Shown here in pieces: positions 8,339 to 17,061 of a stretch of DNA of 62,757 nt. The stretch lies in assembly GCA_047635055.1 (NCBI GenBank), contig JBLIIJ010000011.1, forward strand, positions 1-62,757, read 5' to 3'. The translations under genes and the position numbers were made by a program. The notes under the pieces are model-generated. The model was not told where the DNA came from. It saw only the letters and a list, made by a program, of their open reading frames with translations, and did no database searches. Numbering within the stretch: the first letter of the stretch is position 1; the number at the start of each line of letters is the position of its first letter. The stretch is from JAVJRN01 sp047635055 (GTDB lineage Bacteria > Bacteroidota > Bacteroidia > Cytophagales > Cyclobacteriaceae).

Positions 8339-10059
8339 GAATCTAGTATTTCTACGGTAAGTACATCGTCCTCTTTTTGGACTTTTGCGTGTTCTTCTTT
8401 TGTAAGCCCCTTAATGGCTTTGTCCCATCTCTTGTTGGACAAACCTGTCTGTTCTTTTAGGGCATTTAATCCAATTTTACCTTCCTTTTTTAACAAGTCA
8501 AAAACCAACTTTTCATCTAGGGTTAGGTCTAGCACCACAACCTTTTTTTCAGGTCTCATTTGTGGGAAAAATAGCACATCTTGAATAGAATTGGAATTAG
8601 TCATAATCATGGTTAAGCGATCAATTCCAAGACCAACACCAGATGTAGGCGGCATACCATACTCCAAAGCTCTTAAAAAGTCCTCATCCATAACCATGGC
8701 TTCATCGTCTCCACGCTTAGCCAGCTCAAGTTGCTCTTCAAATCTTGCTCTTTGATCGATAGGATCGTTCAGCTCTGAATATGCATTCATAATTTCCTTA
8801 CCATTACAGATTGCCTCAAAACGCTCGACCAATCCTGGTTTAGACCGATGCTTCTTTGTCAGCGGAGACATTTCCTCTGGATAATCCGTTATAAATGTTG
8901 GCTGAATCAATTGTGCTTCACATTTTTCACCAAATATCTCATCGATCAATTTACCCTTACCCATAGTATCATCCATAGGAACTCCCAATTTTCTTGCAGT
9001 CATTCGTAATTCCTCCTCGCCCATTTCGGAAATATCAATTCCTGTAAAATGTTCGATTGCTTCAAACATGGTAAATCTCTTCCACGGTCTTTGGAAGTTG
9101 ATTTCATGCTTTCCTACTTGGACTATTGTACTACCATGAATGTTAATCGCAATACGCTCAACTAACTCTTCCATGAAGTCCATCATCCAGAAATAGTCTT
9201 TGTATGCTACATATAATTCCACTTGTGTAAACTCAGGATTGTGAAATCTGGACATCCCTTCATTTCTAAAATCCTTAGCAAACTCATAGACACCATCAAA
9301 GCCCCCTACAATAAGCCTTTTGAGATACAACTCATTCGCTATTCGCAAGAAAAGCGGCATATCTAAGGTATTGTGATGCGTCTTAAAAGGTCGAGCAGCA
9401 GCACCTCCATGTATTGGCTGAAGGATCGGAGTTTCAACTTCCAAATATTCATGTTCATTCATGAATTCCCGAATCGTGTTGACCAGTTTCGTTCTTTTTT
9501 TGAAAACGTCTTTTACATGCGGGTTTACAATCAAATCCAAATATCGTTGACGATAACGCTGTTCAGGATCTGTGAAAGCATCCCATACTTTTTTATTCCC
9601 CGCTGCATCTTCCCCTTCTTTTACAATTGGCAAAGGCCTCAGCGATTTTGTTAATATCGTCAACTTTGTGACATGGATGGAGATTTCTCCTACTTGAGTC
9701 TTAAAAACAAACCCTTTTAGACCAATAATATCTCCAATGTCAAGTTTCTTTTTGAACACCTCATTGTACAGAGTATTATCTCCTTCCGGACATATATCGT
9801 CGCGCCGAACATAGAATTGTATCCGAGTCGTACTGTCTTGAATTTCACCAAACGAAGCGGATCCCATGATTCTTTTACTCATGAGCCGTCCTGCGATAGA
9901 AATCGACTCGTATCCTTCCGCTCCTACTTCAAAATTATTTTTAATTTGCTGAGCTGAATGAGTAATTTCAAATTCTGCCGCAGGATATGGATCTATTCCC
10001 ATATCAATTAACTCTTCTCGTTCTTTCCTTCTTTGTATTTCTTGTTCGCTTAAATGCAT
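8335..10059 (-). CDS. lysS: Lysyl-tRNA synthetase, class II
   Basis: It charges tRNA-Lys with lysine. The 574-residue chain has the OB-fold anticodon-binding domain (about 55-165) and the class II core with motif 2 (FRNEGMSRFHNPEFTQVE) and motif 3 (GVGLGIDRLTMI). After the usual end of the enzyme there is an extension of about 70 residues that looks like a small helical domain; this is common in Bacteroidota LysRS but absent from the 505-residue E. coli enzyme. I chose the ATG at 10059; a GTG lies immediately before it. A promoter-like pair (TTG, 21 bp, CATTTTTG at 10127-10134) lies upstream. Confidence 0.98.
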   Translation of the reverse strand: MHLSEQEIQRRKEREELIDMGIDPYPAAEFEITHSAQQIKNNFEVGAEGYESISIAGRLMSKRIMGSASFGEIQDSTTRIQFYVRRDDICPEGDNTLYNEVFKKKLDIGDIIGLKGFVFKTQVGEISIHVTKLTILTKSLRPLPIVKEGEDAAGNKKVWDAFTDPEQRYRQRYLDLIVNPHVKDVFKKRTKLVNTIREFMNEHEYLEVETPILQPIHGGAAARPFKTHHNTLDMPLFLRIANELYLKRLIVGGFDGVYEFAKDFRNEGMSRFHNPEFTQVELYVAYKDYFWMMDFMEELVERIAINIHGSTIVQVGKHEINFQRPWKRFTMFEAIEHFTGIDISEMGEEELRMTARKLGVPMDDTMGKGKLIDEIFGEKCEAQLIQPTFITDYPEEMSPLTKKHRSKPGLVERFEAICNGKEIMNAYSELNDPIDQRARFEEQLELAKRGDDEAMVMDEDFLRALEYGMPPTSGVGLGIDRLTMIMTNSNSIQDVLFFPQMRPEKKVVVLDLTLDEKLVFDLLKKEGKIGLNALKEQTGLSNKRWDKAIKGLTKEEHAKVQKEDDVLTVEILDS

Positions 10060-10195
10060 CACTGATGTTTTATTATCGAGTACTGAAAAAATATTTACTC
10101 GCTAAACTTTATGAATATTTGGAGTGCAAAAATGTCTGTTATTCGAGACAATACACAATTGTATTTTGATCCTTAACCAACTGAAAGTAATCCAA

Positions 10196-11380
10196 CTAAA
10201 CAGTCGACTTTCTTCTTTTTAATTCTTTCTTCACTAACATGAATTCTCTGCTGCTTTGACCTGCTATGGAAGTGTTCTCGTCGGCTCTTCGAAATAAATA
10301 GGGCAATACTTTTTCTACGGGACCGTATGGTACATATTTTGCCACATTATATCCTTGATCAGATAGCTTAAAAGAAATATTATCACTCATGCCCAATAAT
10401 TGCGCAAAATAAACGCGCTCATCTTCTTTTTTAATATCAAACTCCGCCATTAGGTCAATTAAATATTGACAAGATGCCTCATTGTGGGTTCCTGCACACA
10501 ATGAAAATTCGTCGATATGTTCCACGGCAAACTTTAAACCATCATTATAATCATTATCTGTTGCGGCCTTACTAGGCTGTATTGGATCAGTATATCCTAA
10601 GTCTTCGGCTCTATCTCTTTCTCTCTCCATATATGCTCCTCTCACCAGTTTAGCAGCAAAAAAAGCTCCATGCCTCGCGACAAATTCATATCCCTTTTTC
10701 ATGTTTCCCAGCGCTTCGTGACGATAGAGCTGGTAGGTATTGTAGACATACGGTTTTTCTTGGTTGTATTTGATCATCAAGTCACAAACTAGGTCATCAA
10801 TAACATCCTGATACCATGACTCTTCGGCATCTATCATGAATTTCAGATCATTTGATGCTGCTCTAGACACAACAGTATCTAGTCTGACCTTAACTCGCTC
10901 AAACTTTAAAGCTTCAGAATCACTTAGTTTTTCCTTTTTTTGCACCTTTTCAAGTAAGGCTGTCGAGCCCAACCCAGAAACTTTAATTACACAAAAAGGA
11001 ATACTTTCATGCTGCTTTGCATATTCAGCCACCTTGATAGCCTCCTCTACTGCCTCATCATAACCCTCTTCTGAAGCTTCTCCCTCCACACTGTAATCAA
11101 GAATGGTTTTCACTCTAGATTCAGCTAGTTGTATCATCCTTGGCTCACTACCTTCAAATGACTCACCTCCACAAAATTGATCAAAGAGCGTTTTTTTAAT
11201 AACACCTTTGACCGGAAGACGAAATTTCAAAGCCGCACTTGTTAAAAAAGTACCGGCTTTTACCATCCACGGATAGTTCATTGTAGAGAATACGAAATGT
11301 GATTTTCTCAACTCTTTCGTACTTTTATGTGCGAAAGCAGTTGCTGTATCCTCAAAGTTGATTTTTGAATTTTCTGTCAT
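10196..11380 (-). CDS. Proline dehydrogenase
   Basis: This FAD enzyme oxidises proline to pyrroline-5-carboxylate, the first step of proline catabolism, and usually passes electrons to the membrane quinone pool. The 394-residue length and the lack of an aldehyde dehydrogenase domain show a monofunctional enzyme. Visible motifs are KLVRGAYMERERDRA (substrate and FAD site) and a C-terminal RRADENTS with conserved arginines. The P5C dehydrogenase gene is not in the window. It is transcribed divergently from aroB with 79 bp between, and a -7 element lies at 11400-11407. Confidence 0.95.
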   Translation of the reverse strand: MTENSKINFEDTATAFAHKSTKELRKSHFVFSTMNYPWMVKAGTFLTSAALKFRLPVKGVIKKTLFDQFCGGESFEGSEPRMIQLAESRVKTILDYSVEGEASEEGYDEAVEEAIKVAEYAKQHESIPFCVIKVSGLGSTALLEKVQKKEKLSDSEALKFERVKVRLDTVVSRAASNDLKFMIDAEESWYQDVIDDLVCDLMIKYNQEKPYVYNTYQLYRHEALGNMKKGYEFVARHGAFFAAKLVRGAYMERERDRAEDLGYTDPIQPSKAATDNDYNDGLKFAVEHIDEFSLCAGTHNEASCQYLIDLMAEFDIKKEDERVYFAQLLGMSDNISFKLSDQGYNVAKYVPYGPVEKVLPYLFRRADENTSIAGQSSREFMLVKKELKRRKSTV

Positions 11381-11399
11381 AGCTTTGAAAACTTGTAGG

Positions 11400-11407
11400 C
11401 AAAGATA
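11400..11407 (-). promoter_or_regulatory. -7 promoter element for proline dehydrogenase
   Basis: On the minus strand TATCTTTG matches the Bacteroidota TAnnTTTG element exactly, 20 bp upstream of the ATG. No TTG lies at the expected -33 distance, so the promoter may need an activator. Confidence 0.5.
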
Positions 11408-11459
11408 TATGCCTTAACCCACTTTTAATTGTATTGTTAAATTCCTTAGATTATTTGTT

Positions 11460-12494
11460 TTGACCATTCCTGAATACATACATTTTTCAAATGATCCTTT
11501 AGCCACATTAAGCAAAGTGCTCAGCACTGCCAAGGCTGATAAAGTAGCCCTTTTGTTGGATGAAAATACCCAATCGATGTGTCTCCCAATTCTGGGCCTT
11601 TTCAAGGCAGATTTAATTATCGAAATCGTCAGTGGAGAGAAGCATAAAACCTTGGATTCCTGTCAAATAATTTGGCGAAAATTAACTGAAGCCGGTTTTT
11701 CTAGAAAATCGATTTTGGTAAACCTAGGAGGTGGCGTTATTGGCGACATGGGAGGTTTTTGTGCAAGTACTTTCAAAAGAGGCATACGGTTTATTAATAT
11801 CCCTACGACATTATTAGCTGCCGTTGATGCAAATATTGGAGGCAAACTAGGCATTGATTTCATGGGATTTAAAAATCATATTGGCGTATTTAATAACCCT
11901 ATGGCTGTCATCGTCTCTGATCAATTCTTAAAGACACTTCCAAAAAGAGAACTGAGATCTGGATATGCAGAGGTGATAAAACATGGACTTATCGCAGATA
12001 AAAAATACTGGGATGGCTTGTTGGATTGTACTTTTCCTAATTTGGACTGGCAGAACGTAATTAGGCATTCCATAGGGATTAAAGGAAGTGTTGTCGCGGA
12101 AGACCCACTAGAAAATGGGAAAAGAAAAATTCTCAATTTTGGTCATACGCTAGGCCATGCCGTGGAAACCTACTATTTGAATCATCAAAAAAGCCTGCTT
12201 CATGGTGAGGCTATTGCCTGTGGCATGATACTAGAAGCCCACATTTCTTATCAGCAAAGCTTGGTGTCAGAGCAAATTCTTGATGAAATTTGTAAACATA
12301 TCTTATCGGTTTATGAAAAAATAACGTTACCAGCTTTACAAGAATTAAACGACATCATGATTCACGATAAGAAAAATGTAGGCTCAACCATAAATTTTTC
12401 CTTGATTAATAATCTCGGATCATGCTTGTATGACCAGCAAGTGGATGAAAAATCGATAATTGAGGCCATAAAATATTATGAAAATATTAAATAA
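11460..12494 (+). CDS. aroB: 3-Dehydroquinate synthase
   Basis: It converts DAHP to 3-dehydroquinate, step two of the shikimate pathway, using NAD and a divalent metal. The 344-residue chain shows the NAD-binding GGGVIGDMGGF, PTTLLAAVDANIGGK, the metal-site segment GYAEVIKHG and NFGHTLGHAVE. No ATG exists between the upstream in-frame stop and conserved sequence, so translation probably starts at the TTG at 11460. aroA follows 241 bp later on the same strand. The last 8 bp overlap a possible small gene on the other strand. Confidence 0.97.
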   Translation: MTIPEYIHFSNDPLATLSKVLSTAKADKVALLLDENTQSMCLPILGLFKADLIIEIVSGEKHKTLDSCQIIWRKLTEAGFSRKSILVNLGGGVIGDMGGFCASTFKRGIRFINIPTTLLAAVDANIGGKLGIDFMGFKNHIGVFNNPMAVIVSDQFLKTLPKRELRSGYAEVIKHGLIADKKYWDGLLDCTFPNLDWQNVIRHSIGIKGSVVAEDPLENGKRKILNFGHTLGHAVETYYLNHQKSLLHGEAIACGMILEAHISYQQSLVSEQILDEICKHILSVYEKITLPALQELNDIMIHDKKNVGSTINFSLINNLGSCLYDQQVDEKSIIEAIKYYENIK

Positions 12495-12660
12495 AAAGAT
12501 TTTCTTCAGTATCACCTTTCATTGTTGATCTTGATTTTACAATTTTGGACTTTGAATGCGATACTTTTTTGGGGAGACCAAGAAAGATCGTCAATGAACC
12601 AATTAACGCAGTAGCTAAAATGGTGCTTAATGTTTTTAAAATATTTTTTGAAATCGTCAT
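12487..12660 (-). CDS. Possible small membrane protein, 57 aa
   Basis: An ATG-started frame of 57 codons lies opposite aroB and aroA in the 241-bp gap between them. Residues about 8-29 (start MTISKNILKTLSTILAT) form a convincing hydrophobic helix, followed by a basic, lysine- and serine-rich tail ending ENLFI. This suggests a single-pass membrane peptide with a cytoplasmic tail. It overlaps the 3' end of aroB by 8 bp. An 18-bp dyad (AACAGT/ACTGTT, 12690-12707) lies just upstream. No family is recognised, and it could be chance. Confidence 0.35.
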   Translation of the reverse strand: MTISKNILKTLSTILATALIGSLTIFLGLPKKVSHSKSKIVKSRSTMKGDTEENLFI

Positions 12661-12735
12661 AGTACTATTATTAACAGCTTGACTACCAAAACAGTTGTAA
12701 CACTGTTATCCCTATCACGAACTTTTTTCTAGACT

Positions 12736-13974
12736 TTGAAATATCACTTACCGCCGTTTGAAGGATCATTAAATGGTCCAATAAATCTCACTTCGTCAAA
12801 AAGTGAGAGCAACAGAGCAATACTTATAAATGCTCTTAGTGGAAATAAGCTTACCCTTGATAACCTTAGTGCCGCCAGGGACACGGAAACTATGACACGG
12901 TTGATGGAAGAGCTTTCCGACACATGGGATGTACTTGATGCAGGTACTACTATGCGGTTTTGTACTGCATATTTGGCCATTTTTGGAAAAGGGGAGATAA
13001 TCACCGGCACACCAAGAATGCTCGAAAGACCCATAGGAGTATTGGTTGAAGCATTGAAGGAACTTGGTGCTAAAATCGAGTATCAAGGCAGAGAAGGCTA
13101 CCCTCCACTAAAAATCGAAAAAATCGAAAAACAGGCGATCAATAGTATTGAGATGCCTGGAAATATCAGCAGTCAATACATAAGTGCCATTTTGATGATT
13201 GCTCCTTATTTAGAAAATGGTTTGGACATTGTGTTAACCACGGAGGTATACAGCAAGCCATATATCAACATGACATTGAAGCTCATGGAGCGTTTTGGCG
13301 TGAAGCCTAAGTGGATCGAAAATACCATCAAAGTACCTGCCGCTAAATATAAAATGGGCCACTATACAATCGAAAGTGATTGGTCTGGGGCCAGCTATTG
13401 GTATTCAATGGCCGCTTTAAATTTAGGCGCTCAACTAATTCTCGTTGGTTTAAGGGAAAAAAGTTTTCAAGGTGATCAGGCTATCGTGAAAATCATGGCT
13501 AACCTTGGCGTAAACACGATTTTTGATGACAAAGGAGCCAATCTTGTAAAAGTTCATTCGTCCAAAAAAGAAGTCACCATTGACTTTAGAGCATGTCCAG
13601 ATCTTGCGCAGACTGTGATGGTAACTGCGGCTGCCAAAGGAACAAAACTCACGATGACAGGCCTTGAAAGTCTTAAAATCAAGGAAACGGACAGAATCGC
13701 TGCGATGACAGCCGAATTGGCAAAAATCAACGCAAAACTTACTGAGGAAAATGGTGTTTGGAAGCTAATTCCAGGCGAATTACCCGATTCGGTAACTATA
13801 GATACCTATGATGATCATCGTATGGCAATGGCTTTTGCACCCTTGGTGATGAAAATGGATGTTACAATCAACGAACCTGAGGTTGTTCAAAAGTCATACC
13901 CTGCGTTTTGGAATCATTGCGACGAGATTGGAATCGTTGTAAATAGAAAAGATAAAAAAGATCGTAAAAAATGA
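12736..13974 (+). CDS. aroA: EPSP synthase (3-phosphoshikimate 1-carboxyvinyltransferase)
   Basis: It joins shikimate-3-phosphate and PEP to form EPSP, the penultimate step to chorismate. The 412-residue protein has the family landmarks SSKSESNRAILI, DAGTTMRF, the substrate-site QYISA, the catalytic Asp in DLAQTVM, KETDRI and DDHRMAMAFA. The usual GDKS-type N-terminal motif is reduced to SSKSES and the protein is somewhat short, both typical of Bacteroidota. A stop codon lies one codon before ACT-TTG, so TTG at 12736 is the only credible start. The polar tail is rich in lysine (NRKDKKDRKK). Confidence 0.96.
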   Translation: MKYHLPPFEGSLNGPINLTSSKSESNRAILINALSGNKLTLDNLSAARDTETMTRLMEELSDTWDVLDAGTTMRFCTAYLAIFGKGEIITGTPRMLERPIGVLVEALKELGAKIEYQGREGYPPLKIEKIEKQAINSIEMPGNISSQYISAILMIAPYLENGLDIVLTTEVYSKPYINMTLKLMERFGVKPKWIENTIKVPAAKYKMGHYTIESDWSGASYWYSMAALNLGAQLILVGLREKSFQGDQAIVKIMANLGVNTIFDDKGANLVKVHSSKKEVTIDFRACPDLAQTVMVTAAAKGTKLTMTGLESLKIKETDRIAAMTAELAKINAKLTEENGVWKLIPGELPDSVTIDTYDDHRMAMAFAPLVMKMDVTINEPEVVQKSYPAFWNHCDEIGIVVNRKDKKDRKK

Positions 13975-14019
13975 TCAAGACTATTGTCTCGACAAAGACA
14001 TGATCTTTTGATTTTTTTA
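13956..14019 (+). terminator. Candidate terminator after aroA
   Basis: AAAAGATC (13956-13963) can pair with GATCTTTT (14002-14009), with a second small GTCT/AGAC stem inside the loop. A run of seven T residues follows. The left arm overlaps the last codons of aroA and the loop is long, so confidence is modest. Confidence 0.4.
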
Positions 14020-14050
14020 TCTTTCATATCGGTTTCTTTGATGCTTATCT

Positions 14051-14071
14051 TCGAGTTAAAGAAAAACTCGA
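14051..14071 (+). promoter_or_regulatory. Perfect 7-bp dyad in the leader of the arsS operon
   Basis: TCGAGTT (14051-14057) and AACTCGA (14065-14071) flank a 7-nt A-rich centre, 10 bp before the ATG of the peroxidase-like gene. It could be a repressor operator or an RNA hairpin at the start site. A -7-like TATCTTCG lies at 14046-14053 and overlaps the left arm, which favours an operator. Confidence 0.4.
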
Positions 14072-14081
14072 CTAAAACAAT

Positions 14082-14423
14082 ATGAGCACAAAAGACACTT
14101 ATTACAACAAGGAAGATTTAGGTAAATTTGGTGAGATTTCAGATTTTCAACCAGAACTTGGAGAAAAATTCTTTGAATATTACGGAAAGGTATTTGAAGG
14201 TGGAGCATTGACCAAACGTGAAAAAGCATTAATCGCTTTAGGTGTTTCTCATGCCATACAATGTCCTTACTGCATAGATGCCTACACTAAAGCTACGCTA
14301 AAACTGGGTTGTGATGAAGAGCAATTAATGGAAGCTGTGCATGTCGCTGGAGCCATCCGCGGAGGAGCAACCTTAGTTCATGGTGTTCAAATGATGAATC
14401 AAGTCAAAGAAAAATTAATGTAA
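14082..14423 (+). CDS. Arsenosugar-associated peroxidase-like protein (AhpD/CMD family)
   Basis: The 113-residue protein belongs to the carboxymuconolactone decarboxylase/AhpD fold. It has the redox pair Cys61 and Cys64 in QCPYCIDAY; the His found in the AhpD CxxCxxxH motif is replaced by Tyr68. Proteins of this type are regularly found beside arsS and are named arsenosugar biosynthesis-associated. Its stop overlaps the arsS start by one base (TAATG), so the two are coupled. A thiol redox or reducing role for the radical-SAM partner or for arsenic intermediates is inference. Confidence 0.88.
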   Translation: MSTKDTYYNKEDLGKFGEISDFQPELGEKFFEYYGKVFEGGALTKREKALIALGVSHAIQCPYCIDAYTKATLKLGCDEEQLMEAVHVAGAIRGGATLVHGVQMMNQVKEKLM

Positions 14424-15472
14424 TGTCAGTATTACAATCTCTAAAAAAACGTAACCACGCATTTAAAGAAGAAAGTGCCCAAATAGAACTGCTCAGTGAT
14501 CATCAGGGCATTGGTATTCCTTCCTTTAAAAACAAAATAGACGGAATAGGCCTTTTTCCTTTAACGCCAACGGGTATTGATGTTTTTCAAGTCAATGTTG
14601 GAAAAATGTGCAATCAAGTATGCAAGCATTGTCATGTTGATGCTGGTCCGGATAGACAGGAGATTATGACGCGTGATACCATGCAGCAATGCTTGGACGC
14701 AATAAAAGGTACTGATATTAAAATAGTGGATTTAACTGGTGGCGCTCCAGAAATGAATCCGGATTTTCGCTGGTTTGTAGAGGAAATCACAGCTTTAGGT
14801 AAGTCCGTTATCGTCCGATGTAACCTCACCATTATCCTTGCCAACCCAAAGTACAACGACCTCCCTGAATTCTTTAAAAAGCATAAGGTAAATGTCGTTT
14901 CCTCCCTACCCTATTTCACTGCAAAGCGAACTGACGCGCAGCGAGGAGATGGTGTTTTTGAAAAGTCTATCAAGGCATTGAAAATGCTCAACGATGTGGG
15001 TTACGCACTTCCTGGTACTGGACTTCAACTAGATCTTGTGTATAATCCTACAGGTGCATTCTTACCTGGAAGCCAAGAGGATCTAGAAGCAGAGTTTCGA
15101 ACTCGACTCAGAGATAAGTTTCAAATTGAATTCAATAGCCTTTTTGCTATTACAAACATACCTGTTAGTCGATTTTTAGAGTACTTAGTGAATTCTAAAA
15201 ATTATGAAGACTATATGAATGAATTAGTCAATGCCTTTAACCCAACAGCAGCCAAGGGCGTGATGTGTAGAAATACAATAAGTGTTGGCTGGGATGGTTT
15301 TTTATTCGATTGTGATTTTAATCAAATGCTTGATTTGAAAGTACAAAATGCCCCAACTCATGTCAGCGAATTTAACTTTGAGGCTTTATTAAAACGGGAA
15401 ATCATTGTCAATCAGCATTGTTTTGGTTGCACTGCTGGAGCAGGATCTAGTTGCGGTGGAGTGACATCCTGA
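14423..15472 (+). CDS. arsS: Arsenosugar biosynthesis radical SAM protein ArsS
   Basis: The 349-residue protein has the radical-SAM cluster motif CNQVCKHC (Cys63, 67, 70), a GG motif in DLTGGAPEMN, and a C-terminal cysteine cluster HCFGCTAGAGSSCGG (Cys333, 336, 344) characteristic of this family. In some relatives a cysteine near the C-terminus is selenocysteine; here all are Cys codons. ArsS is reported to attach a deoxyadenosyl group to dimethylarsenite on the way to arsenosugars. The methyltransferase ArsM that supplies the substrate is not in this window. Confidence 0.9.
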   Translation: MSVLQSLKKRNHAFKEESAQIELLSDHQGIGIPSFKNKIDGIGLFPLTPTGIDVFQVNVGKMCNQVCKHCHVDAGPDRQEIMTRDTMQQCLDAIKGTDIKIVDLTGGAPEMNPDFRWFVEEITALGKSVIVRCNLTIILANPKYNDLPEFFKKHKVNVVSSLPYFTAKRTDAQRGDGVFEKSIKALKMLNDVGYALPGTGLQLDLVYNPTGAFLPGSQEDLEAEFRTRLRDKFQIEFNSLFAITNIPVSRFLEYLVNSKNYEDYMNELVNAFNPTAAKGVMCRNTISVGWDGFLFDCDFNQMLDLKVQNAPTHVSEFNFEALLKREIIVNQHCFGCTAGAGSSCGGVTS

Positions 15473-15474
15473 GC

Positions 15475-15630
15475 TTAAAATATCATAAAGAAAAGAAAAA
15501 GCAGGATAAGCATAACTGCAACGAGCTTATACCCAACTGGAGTATCGGCAAATTCATATCCACATATCTCACATTCTTTGTTGCTAGCGTCCACATTCAT
15601 GGCGCAAGATGGACATTCCCTTTTTTTCAT
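15475..15630 (-). CDS. Zinc-ribbon single-pass membrane microprotein, 51 aa
   Basis: An ATG-started frame of 51 codons encodes a short treble of features: KKRECPSCAM near the start, KECEICGYEF after ten residues, and a C-terminal hydrophobic helix (residues about 36-51). Cys6, Cys9, Cys20 and Cys23 form a CxxC-x10-CxxC zinc ribbon. The order ribbon-then-helix predicts a small protein with the ribbon in the cytoplasm and the tail in the membrane. It converges on arsS, with the stops 2 bp apart. The pattern is too specific to be chance, though the function is unknown. Confidence 0.75.
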   Translation of the reverse strand: MKKRECPSCAMNVDASNKECEICGYEFADTPVGYKLVAVMLILLFLFFMIF

Positions 15631-15693
15631 AAAATAAAGATAAGTAACTGCCTTGGGTTTTATTAATTTGCCACTTCCAAAAAAATCAAAGAA

Positions 15694-17061
15694 ATGAAGA
15701 GCCTATTCTATTTCATAGCCATTGCTTTAATCGCGTTAAACACCGAAGCACAAAACCACGAGCAAAAGATTCAAACAATCTACGACCATCAATTAACAGA
15801 GAGCCCTGTTTATGAAAATTTAAGATATCTCTGCAAGGAAATTGGGAATAGACTTTCGGGCTCTCCTCAAGCTGCAGCTGCAGTAGAGTACACGAAGCAA
15901 CTCATGGAATCCTATGGTTTTGACACTGTATATCTTCAGCCAGTAATGGTTCCTCACTGGGTTAGAGGAGACAAGGAAGTTGTAAGAGTCACTAATTCTA
16001 AAAAATTCGGAACGCTAGAGCTAAACTCCTTGGCGCTCGGAAACTCCGTAGGGACTGGCCCAGAAGGAATTCTGCAGAACGTGATAGAAGTTGAAAATAT
16101 CGAAGCACTTAAGAAGCTAGGAAAGAAAGTGGAAGGCAAAATTGTCTTTATAAACACAAAAATGGATCCAACACTGATCAACAATTTTGATGCCTATGGA
16201 GGAGCCGTTGTTACACGCGCCTATGGAGCTTCAGAAGCGGGAAAATTGGGTGCCAAAGCGGTGATCGTTCGTTCTGTGACTAATAGGCTGGACGATATTC
16301 CTCACACAGGGTCGCTCGTTTACAAGCCTTTAATGCCGCAAATACCTGCGGTTGCCTTAAGCACGAAAGATGCCGAAAAGCTCAGTGCTATGATTAAAGA
16401 TCAAAAAGACCTACAAGTGTATTTTCGTACCACTTCTCAAATGCTACCCGATGTTCTTTCGTACAATGTAATAGGCGAAATTAAAGGCTCAACAAACCCT
16501 GATGAAATTATTGTGGTTGGCGGGCATCTTGACTCATGGGATGTAGGTGAAGGCGCACACGATGATGGCGGTGGATGCATGATGTCCATTGAGGTAGGGA
16601 GAACATTTATTGAATTGGGTATAACACCGAAAAGGACACTCCGAGTAGTCATGTTTATGAATGAAGAAAATGGACTAAGAGGTGGTAAAAAATATGCCCA
16701 AGTTGCAAAAGAAAACGGCGAAAAAACAATTGCGGCATTAGAGTCTGATTCAGGCTCGTTCTTTCCAGAAGGATATACAATGACGGGCACAGAAGCACAG
16801 CGAAACAAGGTTAAAAGCTGGAAGCCACTTTTTCTAAAATACGGACTTTACGATTTTGATCAAATAGGCAGTGGCGCAGATATTAGTCCATTAGAAGATC
16901 AAGGGCCACTGTTAATGGAACTCCTCCCTAACACTCAAAAATATTTTATTTATCATCATACAGATGCAGATATATTTGAAGCTGTCGATAAAAGGGAATT
17001 AGAATTAGGAGCCGCAGCTATGACCAGTATGGTTTATTTGATTGACCAAGAAGGGATTTGA
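15694..17061 (+). CDS. M28-family metallopeptidase, exported
   Basis: The 455-residue protein carries a signal peptide (MKSLFYFIAIALIALNTEAQ) and an M28 catalytic domain with an inserted protease-associated-like region (about 110-240). The two-zinc site is complete: GGHLDSWD, HDDGGG, NEENG, ESDSG and YHHTDAD supply the usual His, Asp and Glu ligands and the general base. It resembles the carboxypeptidase Q/aminopeptidase branch and probably trims peptides in the periplasm or outside the cell. Its TGA overlaps the ATG of the following lipoprotein gene (TGATG). Confidence 0.95.
   Translation: MKSLFYFIAIALIALNTEAQNHEQKIQTIYDHQLTESPVYENLRYLCKEIGNRLSGSPQAAAAVEYTKQLMESYGFDTVYLQPVMVPHWVRGDKEVVRVTNSKKFGTLELNSLALGNSVGTGPEGILQNVIEVENIEALKKLGKKVEGKIVFINTKMDPTLINNFDAYGGAVVTRAYGASEAGKLGAKAVIVRSVTNRLDDIPHTGSLVYKPLMPQIPAVALSTKDAEKLSAMIKDQKDLQVYFRTTSQMLPDVLSYNVIGEIKGSTNPDEIIVVGGHLDSWDVGEGAHDDGGGCMMSIEVGRTFIELGITPKRTLRVVMFMNEENGLRGGKKYAQVAKENGEKTIAALESDSGSFFPEGYTMTGTEAQRNKVKSWKPLFLKYGLYDFDQIGSGADISPLEDQGPLLMELLPNTQKYFIYHHTDADIFEAVDKRELELGAAAMTSMVYLIDQEGI

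Noticed and set aside
15451..15666. Plus-strand ORF of 71 codons after arsS
   Set aside because: It is the shadow of the minus-strand zinc-ribbon microprotein, which has a far more specific residue pattern.
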